Below, one piece after another: positions 42,769 to 49,735 of a stretch of DNA of 64,000 nt (the stretch's first letter is position 1; the number at the start of each line of letters is the position of its first letter). The DNA is from Bacillota bacterium (lineage in GTDB: Bacteria > Bacillota > Clostridia > Oscillospirales > Acutalibacteraceae). Under the pieces are notes generated by a model. It searched no databases, was not told where the DNA came from, and saw nothing but the letters and a program-made list of their open reading frames with translations. The stretch spans positions 27,364 through 91,363 of the forward strand of contig JAEZGM010000046.1 of the NCBI GenBank assembly GCA_023416955.1. Direction: 5' to 3'. A program made the position numbers and the translations under genes.

Positions 42769-43695
42769 ATGGGAAAGTATGTTTTAGGGATGGACGGCGG
42801 CGGAACAAAAACCGCCGTTGCGGCAGCCGCTCCGGACGGAACGCTGCTGGGCCGGTTTGTATCCGGAGCCATCAACCCGAACGGGGAAAATCAGCAGAAT
42901 GTCACCCGGAATCTCGCGGAAATCTTTTCCCGCGCAAAAATGGAATTCGGTTCGCTGGACGAATGCGATTCCGTGTGCATCGGCGCGGCGGGGATCAGCA
43001 ATCCTACGGTGAAGCAAATGTTTCTTTCCGTGGCGGATGACGCGGGTTATCATCACCGCATGACGATTACCGGCGACCACCAAACCGCTTTTTACGGAGC
43101 GCTGGGGAAACCGGACGGCGCGATTCTGATTTCCGGCACCGGTTCCATCTGCTATGGCAAAAATTCAGCGGGGCAGGAGCACCGCACCGGCGGCTATGGT
43201 CACCTGATTGACGACGCGGGAAGCGGGTATGCCATTGGAAGGGACATTTTATCGGCAGTCGTGCGAGCCTATGACGGCAGAGGCGGAACAACCGTTTTAA
43301 CCGAATTGGTTTTTCAGCAGCTGGGCTGTTCCACCATTGAGGAACTGGTGGGTTTTGTCTATGACAAAGCAACCAATAAACGGGACATCGCGGCGCTTGC
43401 CCCTAACCTGACCAAAGCCTGCGATAGGAAGGATCGGGTTGCTCTTCATATTGCGGCAGACAGCGCGATCGCTTTGGAGGAGCTGGCGATTCCGGTTCTT
43501 GAAACGCTGGGGCTGCAAAATAGCAGCCTTGCGATTGCGGGCAGTATTTTACTGAAGAATCCGACTATTCAGCAGGAATTCCTGCGGTGTGTCAGGCTGC
43601 GTTACCCAAAGCTGGAATGCCATACGCCCAAATACGACGCTGCCTACGGCGCCGTCTTGATTGCGCTGGAGGCTCTTCAAGAGTTGACGGAATGA
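42769..43695 (+). CDS. BadF/BadG-type amino-sugar kinase (MurK/NagK-like)
   Basis: The 308-aa ASKHA-fold kinase has phosphate-1 GMDGGGTKT, ILISGTGSICYG (phosphate-2) and GYGHLIDDAGSGYAIGRD. Clostridial MurK of this family phosphorylates both MurNAc and GlcNAc. That fits an operon that imports unphosphorylated sugar by an ABC transporter rather than a PTS. The products would be MurNAc-6-P for MurQ and GlcNAc-6-P directly. Last gene of the operon, with a terminator 40 bp on. Confidence 0.86.
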   Translation: MGKYVLGMDGGGTKTAVAAAAPDGTLLGRFVSGAINPNGENQQNVTRNLAEIFSRAKMEFGSLDECDSVCIGAAGISNPTVKQMFLSVADDAGYHHRMTITGDHQTAFYGALGKPDGAILISGTGSICYGKNSAGQEHRTGGYGHLIDDAGSGYAIGRDILSAVVRAYDGRGGTTVLTELVFQQLGCSTIEELVGFVYDKATNKRDIAALAPNLTKACDRKDRVALHIAADSAIALEELAIPVLETLGLQNSSLAIAGSILLKNPTIQQEFLRCVRLRYPKLECHTPKYDAAYGAVLIALEALQELTE

Positions 43696-43735
43696 TACCG
43701 TTAGTCCTGGGTAAACGATGATTAAGTCGCCGGAC

Positions 43736-43784
43736 AGCAATTCGAAGCCGCGAAAATACTGGAATGAGCGGCTTCAGAATTGCT
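43736..43784 (+). terminator. Terminator of the MurNAc-salvage operon
   Basis: AGCAATTC (43736-43743) pairs with GAATTGCT (43777-43784) and inner AAGCCGC pairs with GCGGCTT, followed by TTAATC. Strong two-part stem. Confidence 0.75.
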
Positions 43785-43799
43785 TTAATCAGCGGTTAC

Positions 43800-43966
43800 C
43801 TAGAGCGTGTATGCAAACTCCAAAGCCTAGTCTATTTCTACTGAAAAGGGTATCTCCGGGGTCAAAAATGCTCCGAATACGGAAAGTATTCGTGCGCTTT
43901 TTTCCTTGGAGCTTCTCCTTTTCAGCGAAATATCCGTCGTTTTTCCGGCTTGCATACACGCTCTAG
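43800..43966. mobile_element. MITE-like element C (167 bp)
   Basis: CTAGAGCGTGTATGCAA (43800-43816) and TTGCATACACGCTCTAG (43950-43966) are perfect 17-bp terminal inverted repeats. The outer CTAG could be a target duplication or part of the repeat. The interior has no gene. The ends differ from those of elements A and B, so this is a second family. Confidence 0.65.
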
Positions 43967-44017
43967 TGATAATAAGATTTATCTGTCCGGTATGCCCTGT
44001 GCGGCGTTCCAGACTTT

Positions 44018-44061
44018 TTTTGTAATGCGCCCCCCGGCTAGCCGGGGGGCGCATTACAAAA
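44018..44061. terminator. 44-bp perfect palindrome, bidirectional terminator
   Basis: The sequence from 44018 to 44061 reads identically on both strands, centre 44039/44040, with a very GC-rich core (GCGCCCCCCGGC arm) and flanking TTTT/AAAA. It lies between the rightward salvage operon and the leftward ORF at 44234, as expected for a terminator serving both directions. As DNA it could also extrude a cruciform. Confidence 0.8.
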
Positions 44062-44106
44062 TCAAGAGGGCAGAGAGAGCGGTTACTGGTTGCTGCTCAA
44101 CCAAAT

Positions 44107-44174
44107 TGCATGATTCAGCAATCATGCATGGAACCAAGTATAGAGGATTGGCTAACCTGTTTGCCAATCCTCTA
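44107..44174. other. Two further perfect hairpins in the convergent intergenic region
   Basis: TGCATGATT/AATCATGCA (44107-44128, 4-nt loop) and TAGAGGATTGGC/GCCAATCCTCTA (44141-44174, 10-nt loop). With the 44-bp palindrome, three strong hairpins lie within 160 bp. No T-runs follow these two. No gene lies in 43967-44233. Confidence 0.55.
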
Positions 44175-44233
44175 TGTAGGAATGCGAGCATAACACCAAG
44201 CTTTGATTGGCCATCGCATACAGCAATCTTTTC

Positions 44234-44575
44234 TCAATGTGCGTGGCATCGTTCATCGTATATTTCATCGCCCACGACCTTGTTTACAAACCCTATAAAC
44301 GCCCGGTAGCCTCCATCCTTGTCGGCCCTGTGGGGGACTGCCTGCGAAAGAATTTTTTCAACATCCTTTTCCGTAAAATCAAAACAGCTATCCAGAATGG
44401 CTTTGACGTTCCCGATTTCTGCCCCGCGGGCAAATTCTTTGGCCGCCTGATAAACTTTTTTGTTTTCGTGAAGTCCAATTCGTTTCAGGTCATAATATTC
44501 CAGTATCTTTTTGTAGCCGTAAACGACCGCGAAAAAGATTGCCAGAAGGCCGATGTTTTCCAAGAGTCCGTGCAT
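44234..44575 (-). CDS. Small membrane-anchored hypothetical protein near kdp
   Basis: The 113-aa protein has one N-terminal TM helix (about 6-24, ENIGLLAIFFAVVYGYKK). A charged cytoplasmic part follows (KEFARGAEIGNVKAILDSCFDF, later KDGGYRAFIGFVNKVVGDEI) that looks helical. GAGGGGGTC precedes the ATG, so translation is likely. It sits 180 bp after kdpC on the same strand and might be cotranscribed. I do not recognise the family. Confidence 0.6.
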   Translation of the reverse strand: MHGLLENIGLLAIFFAVVYGYKKILEYYDLKRIGLHENKKVYQAAKEFARGAEIGNVKAILDSCFDFTEKDVEKILSQAVPHRADKDGGYRAFIGFVNKVVGDEIYDERCHAH

Positions 44576-44757
44576 AAAACGACCCCCTCACTGTAATATA
44601 ATTTTTATTTTTTAAAACCACCTTCTCATATCTTTAATGGAAATAAATTAGCCCTGCGGTTCTGATGTTGCCACACAGTCTAATCTTTCCAACAGGAAAA
44701 TCTCCCCCAAAAACATTTCTGCACTTTGTCAACCTTAAAGAGCTTTGATGTGTTATA

Positions 44758-45315
44758 TTAAAGTAAGCCGTCCAGCGCCAAGTTGACTTTCAGAACATTG
44801 ACAGCCGGTTCACCGATAAAGCCGAGAAACCGCCCTGTCGTATATTTTTGGATTATCGCCCTGACGGCGTTCTCACTTGTATTTCTTACCTTTGCGATGC
44901 GGGCCACTTGATATTCCGCTGCAGCCGGTGAAATATCGGGGTCTACACCGCTGCCGGAGGCTGTGACCAGGTCTGACGGAATGTCAGCTTTGTTCGTTGG
45001 GTCGATAGAATGCAGCCAGTCAATGCGCTTTTGCACATTTTTCTTTTCCAGGTCACTTGTCGGCGACAGGTTTGTCGGGGCCCCACTGTCCGGCCGGCCG
45101 ATCAGGTACTGGGATTCTGTAAATGTCTGCGCAATCAGCGCGGAACCGTAATCTTTTTTTGTGCCGTCTTTCACTGTAACTGTAATGACACTTCCGTTTG
45201 CTTGATTGGGAAAAATCAGCTGCGTAATACCCGTAACCGCCATCGTATAGACAAACCCACATAGGATAGTCATGACGAGAAAGCATATCAGGGCGGGTTT
45301 TAATATTTTTGTCAT
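44758..45315 (-). CDS. kdpC: Potassium-transporting ATPase subunit C
   Basis: The 185-aa product starts at ATG 45315 (MTKILKPALICFLVMT) behind GGTAGGTG; a GTG at 45324 is possible. One N-terminal TM helix is followed by the extracellular KdpC domain: LIAQTFTESQYLIGRPDSG, GVDPDISPAAAEYQVARIAK and GRFLGFIGEPAVNVLKVNLALD. It stabilises the KdpA-KdpB complex. Ten bp downstream of kdpB. Confidence 0.94.
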   Translation of the reverse strand: MTKILKPALICFLVMTILCGFVYTMAVTGITQLIFPNQANGSVITVTVKDGTKKDYGSALIAQTFTESQYLIGRPDSGAPTNLSPTSDLEKKNVQKRIDWLHSIDPTNKADIPSDLVTASGSGVDPDISPAAAEYQVARIAKVRNTSENAVRAIIQKYTTGRFLGFIGEPAVNVLKVNLALDGLL

Positions 45316-45324
45316 GTTATTCAC

Positions 45325-47382
45325 CTACCTTACGCCGCATATGGTCAGCAGCATATCAATCAGTTTGATTCCGATAAAAGGTGCCACAAGACCTCCCAGA
45401 CCGTAAACCAGCAAGTTTCTGCTCAACAGTTTTCCGGAAGGTAATTCGCGGTATTTCACCCCTTTAAGCGCCAGCGGGATGAGAGCTATAATAATCAGTG
45501 CGTTAAAAATAACCGCCGAAAGAATTGCAGTAGTCGCACTGGTCAAATGCATAAAGTTTAAAGCAGTGAGTTGTGGATAAATTGCAAAAAATAATACAGG
45601 AATAATCGCAAAATATTTGGCTACATCGTTTGCAATACTGAATGTGGTCAGCGACCCGCGCGTCATTAGGAGCTGTTTTCCTATTCGAACAATCTCAATA
45701 AGCTTAGTCGGGCTGGAATCCAGATCCACCATATTGCCCGCTTCCTTTGCTGCCTGAGTACCGCTGTTCATGGCTACGGCAACATCCGCCTGTGCCAAAG
45801 CAGGAGCATCATTTGTCCCGTCACCCGTCATGGCAACCAGATGCCCTTCGGCCTGATAATCGCGGATACATGCCATCTTTGACTCCGGAGTTGACTCTGC
45901 CAGGAAATCGTCTACACCCGCTTCCGCAGCGATAGCTGCTGCAGTCATCGGATTGTCTCCGGTGATCATGACGGTCTTAATGCCCATTTTTCGCAGGTCT
46001 GCAAAGCGTTCCTTTACCCCGTTTTTGACGATGTCCTTTAGATTGATGACACCCAGCACCCGGTTGTTCATTTCCACTACCAGCGGCGTGCCGCCACCCT
46101 GAGCAACCTGTTTTACGATCCGGTCGCATTCATCCGGGTATTCGCCGCCCTGTGCCAATACGAAATTTTTTATGGCTTCGGCGGCACCCTTACGAACCTG
46201 AGTACCCTGATAATCAACCCCGCTCATTCTGGTTTTAGCCGTAAACGGCACAAAAATCGCGTTCAGGTTGGAAAGCTCTCTGCCCCGTATTCCAAACTTT
46301 TGCTTAGCTAAAACCACAATGCTTCTTCCCTCGGCCGTTTCATCGGCAAGGGAAGAAAGCTGAGACGCATCTGCCAGTTCTTCTTCCGTGATGCCGCTGA
46401 CCGGCAGAAACTCGCTTGCCTGACGGTTTCCTAGCGTGATGGTACCGGTTTTGTCCAACAACAGCACATCCACATCCCCGGCAGCCTCAATGGCGCGCCC
46501 ACTCATTGCAAGCACATTGGCCTGGTTCAGGCGGCTCATTCCGGCAATACCGATAGAAGAAAGGAGAGCGCCGATGGTAGTGGGAGCAAGGCAGACCAGC
46601 AAAACGATGACGTTAGTGAGAGAAATCGTTGAACCAGCCTTTGCCTGAGAGGCCGCAAAGTTTGAGAATGGCAGCAGGGTTGCCGCCACCACAAGAAAGA
46701 CGATCGTAAGAGTTACAAGTAAAATTTGCAGCGCAATTTCATTTGGCGTTTTTTTTCGGGATGCGCCTTCCACCATGGCGATCATCCTATCAAGGAAGCT
46801 TGCACCTTCTTCTGCTGTGACCTGTATGATCAGCCAGTCGGATACAAGTGTCGTTCCTCCGGTAACGGCACTTCGGTCTCCGCCCGATTCCCGGATGACA
46901 GGAGCTGATTCGCCGGTGATGGCGCTTTCATCCACAGATGCAACACCATCAATGACCTCACCGTCCATAGGAACCTGCTCCCCGGCTTTAACGTATATAA
47001 TATCCCCTTTTTTTAATTCTGCGGACATCACTTCGGTATATTCTTTTATGTTATCCGCCGATTTCAGCCTTTTCGCCTTCACATCTTTTCTAGCCTTGCG
47101 GAGCGTAGCGGCCTGCGCGCGTCCGCGTCCTTCCGCAATCGCCTCCGCGAAATTGGCAAACAACACCGTAAACCATAAAATAATTGCAACAGTCAGCACA
47201 TAACCGGCGTTGTCTTCATCCCGGATACCGACATATGAAAGAAAATAAAGGATGGTGGTCAGAATCGCCCCGATGTAAACCACAAACATAACAGGGTTTC
47301 TCACCTGTGTACGCGGATTCAGTTTGACAAAGGACTGCTTAATTGAATCTAAAATGATATTTTTATTGATACTTTTTTCCAT
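45325..47382 (-). CDS. kdpB: Potassium-transporting P-type ATPase subunit B
   Basis: The 685-aa protein starts at ATG 47382, with CAGAGGTGATC before it. Motifs: TGES (actuator), LLLDKTGTITLGNR (phosphorylated Asp), VAMTGDGTNDAPALAQADV and the KdpB-specific CLAPTTIGALLSSIGIAGM membrane segment. This ATP-hydrolysing subunit energises high-affinity K+ uptake. Middle gene of kdpFABC. Confidence 0.95.
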   Translation of the reverse strand: MEKSINKNIILDSIKQSFVKLNPRTQVRNPVMFVVYIGAILTTILYFLSYVGIRDEDNAGYVLTVAIILWFTVLFANFAEAIAEGRGRAQAATLRKARKDVKAKRLKSADNIKEYTEVMSAELKKGDIIYVKAGEQVPMDGEVIDGVASVDESAITGESAPVIRESGGDRSAVTGGTTLVSDWLIIQVTAEEGASFLDRMIAMVEGASRKKTPNEIALQILLVTLTIVFLVVAATLLPFSNFAASQAKAGSTISLTNVIVLLVCLAPTTIGALLSSIGIAGMSRLNQANVLAMSGRAIEAAGDVDVLLLDKTGTITLGNRQASEFLPVSGITEEELADASQLSSLADETAEGRSIVVLAKQKFGIRGRELSNLNAIFVPFTAKTRMSGVDYQGTQVRKGAAEAIKNFVLAQGGEYPDECDRIVKQVAQGGGTPLVVEMNNRVLGVINLKDIVKNGVKERFADLRKMGIKTVMITGDNPMTAAAIAAEAGVDDFLAESTPESKMACIRDYQAEGHLVAMTGDGTNDAPALAQADVAVAMNSGTQAAKEAGNMVDLDSSPTKLIEIVRIGKQLLMTRGSLTTFSIANDVAKYFAIIPVLFFAIYPQLTALNFMHLTSATTAILSAVIFNALIIIALIPLALKGVKYRELPSGKLLSRNLLVYGLGGLVAPFIGIKLIDMLLTICGVR

Positions 47383-47397
47383 TTTGATCACCTCTGA

Positions 47398-49086
47398 TTA
47401 ATGTCCAGTCGCAAGATAATCGGCAATCGGGCCAAGCGCCAGCGCCGGGAAGAAGCTCAGCGCGCCAATAATGAGAATTACTCCGATGAGAAGCCCGACA
47501 AATAGTCTGTTGGTTGTGGACAAGGTTCCCACGCTTGCGGCAACGGTTTTCTTTTGTGCCATATTGCCGGCAAGGAAGATAACGGCCACCATCGGAATAT
47601 AGCGTGTAGCCAGCATTCCAATTCCGCCAACCACATTGGTAAACAAATTGTTCGCACCATACCCGCCGAAAGCACTTCCATTATTTGCTCCCATGGAAGT
47701 AAACGTATACAAAATTTCTGAGAATCCATGGGCCTCGGAATTCGTCAGCCAAGATGTGACGCCGGGAATCAGAACGGCGGCAGCGGTGCCGAGCAAGATA
47801 AAAAGTACAGGAGTCAGCACGATTAGACAAACCATTTTCATGTCGAAAGGTTCCACTTTTTTTCCCAAGTATTCCGGTGTCCTGCCAACCATCAGCCCTG
47901 CAATAAACACGGCAAGCAACACGAAGGCAAGCATTCCGTACAGACCGCAGCCGGCGCCGCCAAAAACGACTTCGCCGATTTGCATGAGAAAAAGGGTGAC
48001 CAATCCCGACAGAGAAGAAAGACTGTCGTGCATGGCGTTTACAGAGCCATTAGATGCCGCCGTAGTGGCTGTCGCCCAAAGGGTGGAACCGCCGATGCCG
48101 TGAATCACCTCTTTGCCTTCCATGCTGCCGGAAGCGATAACTCCATGAAAAGATGGAATGATATTCAGTTCAAATGCAGTCATAGCCACCAGAGCAGCCA
48201 CAAAGAAGATCATCATCGTGGTATAGATGGTTTTGCCTTGCTTCATGTCCTTGACCGCCTTGCCAAAGGTTACGCAAAGCGCGGCTGGAATCAGCAAAAT
48301 AGAAATACACTCCACGATATTGGTAAACGAAGTGGGGTTTTCAAAAGGGAAAGCTGAGTTTGCACCGAAGAAACCGCCGCCGTTCGTACCAAGCTGCTTA
48401 ATGGCGATCTGGCTCGCGGCGGGGCCCAATGGAAGGATCTGTGCGGCTCCGCCCTCTAGCGCCGAGACAGTTTTATACGGTCCAAAGGTCTGTACCACGC
48501 CCTGGGATACTAGAAAAATCGACAGAATAAAAGATAAGGGAATCAAAACATACAGCGTGGTCCGTGTCAGATCTACCCAGAAGTTTCCGATGGTGGTCTT
48601 CTGTTTTAGCACAAAACCTCTGATCAGAGCAAACAATACAGCGATTCCAATTGCTGCAGAAAGAAAATTCTGGACGGTAAGCCCTAAAAATTGCGTCAGA
48701 TACGACATTGACGTTTCGCCGGAATACGCCTGCCAGTTGGTATTTGTAACGAAGCTTGCAGCGGTATTAAAGGCCAAATCCCAGCTTACGCCCTTCATGC
48801 CTGCGGGATTCATCGGCAGGAAGCCCTGAAGCATTTGCAGAAGAAAAAGGAAAATAAAACCGATGGCACTGAACGTGAGCACGGAAAGCGTATACTTTTT
48901 CGCTCCCATTTCTTCACTGCTTTTGACGCCCATAACTCTATAAATTCCGTTTTCCACCGGTGCAGCTACGCGGGTCAAAAATACCTTTTGGCCCGTCATG
49001 ATTTTGTACATGTAGATACCTAAGGGGATGGACAGGCCAACTAAAACGACAATATAAAATATGTCTTCCAGTACGATATAGCTCAT
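47398..49086 (-). CDS. kdpA: Potassium-transporting ATPase subunit A
   Basis: The 562-aa channel-like subunit has about ten TM helices. Selectivity-filter segments are visible, for example QLGTNGGGFFGANSAFPFENP, ASFVTNTNWQAYSGE and TSMGANNGSAFGGYG. Its ATG overlaps the kdpF stop (ATGA). It binds and translocates K+ in the KdpFABC complex. Confidence 0.95.
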   Translation of the reverse strand: MSYIVLEDIFYIVVLVGLSIPLGIYMYKIMTGQKVFLTRVAAPVENGIYRVMGVKSSEEMGAKKYTLSVLTFSAIGFIFLFLLQMLQGFLPMNPAGMKGVSWDLAFNTAASFVTNTNWQAYSGETSMSYLTQFLGLTVQNFLSAAIGIAVLFALIRGFVLKQKTTIGNFWVDLTRTTLYVLIPLSFILSIFLVSQGVVQTFGPYKTVSALEGGAAQILPLGPAASQIAIKQLGTNGGGFFGANSAFPFENPTSFTNIVECISILLIPAALCVTFGKAVKDMKQGKTIYTTMMIFFVAALVAMTAFELNIIPSFHGVIASGSMEGKEVIHGIGGSTLWATATTAASNGSVNAMHDSLSSLSGLVTLFLMQIGEVVFGGAGCGLYGMLAFVLLAVFIAGLMVGRTPEYLGKKVEPFDMKMVCLIVLTPVLFILLGTAAAVLIPGVTSWLTNSEAHGFSEILYTFTSMGANNGSAFGGYGANNLFTNVVGGIGMLATRYIPMVAVIFLAGNMAQKKTVAASVGTLSTTNRLFVGLLIGVILIIGALSFFPALALGPIADYLATGH

Positions 49087-49172
49087 AAATTCTCACCTCT
49101 GAACAAAACATAAAATAGGTAAATTAACAGACCAAGACCAATGATGCCTGAGCCGGCGAATACGGCACCCAC
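49083..49172 (-). CDS. kdpF: KdpF, 29-aa stabilising subunit
   Basis: On the minus strand a GTG at 49172, preceded by AAAGGAG and GAGGAG, opens a 29-codon frame: MGAVFAGSGIIGLGLLIYLF, then YVLFRGENL. It is a single TM helix ending in the YVLFR-GE pattern of KdpF peptides. The TGA stop overlaps the kdpA ATG. KdpF is known to stabilise the Kdp complex. It is too short for ordinary ORF cut-offs and easily missed. Confidence 0.85.
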   Translation of the reverse strand: MGAVFAGSGIIGLGLLIYLFYVLFRGENL

Positions 49173-49376
49173 ACTCCTCAACTCCTTTCCATTTTTTATT
49201 ATTCCCATGAGTTTAACCCGTTACAGAAACGGACCGATTTTTTCAAAAGCAAGCATGAAATGTCATTTTGCACGGGCATATCCGGGACAGACTTTTTTTA
49301 CAGCTTACGTTAAGAGGAATGACTGCTTTAAAATCCGCATACAGAATTTCTCCTTACTTTTCACTGCCATCTGAGT

Positions 49377-49438
49377 GTATCATTTTTTTCATTAAGTTGG
49401 TGTTAGGGTTTTTTTCGGTGCATTAAGACGGCATTAAG
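49377..49438 (-). promoter_or_regulatory. Putative KdpE operator and promoter of kdpFABC
   Basis: On the minus strand CTTAATGCCGT-CTTAATGC (49438-49421) is a direct repeat with hexamers TTAATG at an 11-bp period, the layout of OmpR/KdpE-type operators. A third CTTAATG lies at 49396-49390. TGATAC (49382-49377) is a possible -10, with a poor -35 17 bp upstream, as expected for an activator-dependent promoter. Confidence 0.5.
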
Positions 49439-49544
49439 AAATTATTTTTCGGAATTTTATATTATTATCTTCAAAGAAGCATTATTTATTTTGATTTTGC
49501 GGACTGGGATAGGCTATGCTATCAGAAATCCGATGCGTTAAGAT

Positions 49545-49599
49545 TTGTCTTTAGGGGTCAGCCCTTTCAAAAGACAACAACTTGCTAATTTAAGCAAGT
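49545..49599. other. Structured hairpins in the kdpFABC/kdpDE intergenic region
   Basis: TTGTCTTT (49545-49552) pairs with AAAGACAA (49570-49577) and contains inner AGGG/CCCT. Directly after it ACTTGCT-AATTTA-AGCAAGT (49580-49599) forms a 7-bp stem. It could be a 5' leader element of kdpD. The remaining gap 49173-49735 is AT-rich, with TATACT twice at 49691-49702 as possible -10 boxes for kdpD. Confidence 0.4.
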
Positions 49600-49735
49600 C
49601 TTCAATGTCGAACTTTGCTTTTTCACCGCATCTTTATATTATTTTAATACCAAGGGAAAAAATATAATGCCATGCTAATTTTACCTATGTTATACTTATA
49701 CTGAAAAATAATATCTAAGAAAGGAGGCATATCGG

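Noticed and set aside
44731..44760. Possible third copy of the 47-bp repeat (CACTTTGTCAACCTT)
   Set aside because: Similarity is limited to about 12 bases and does not continue.
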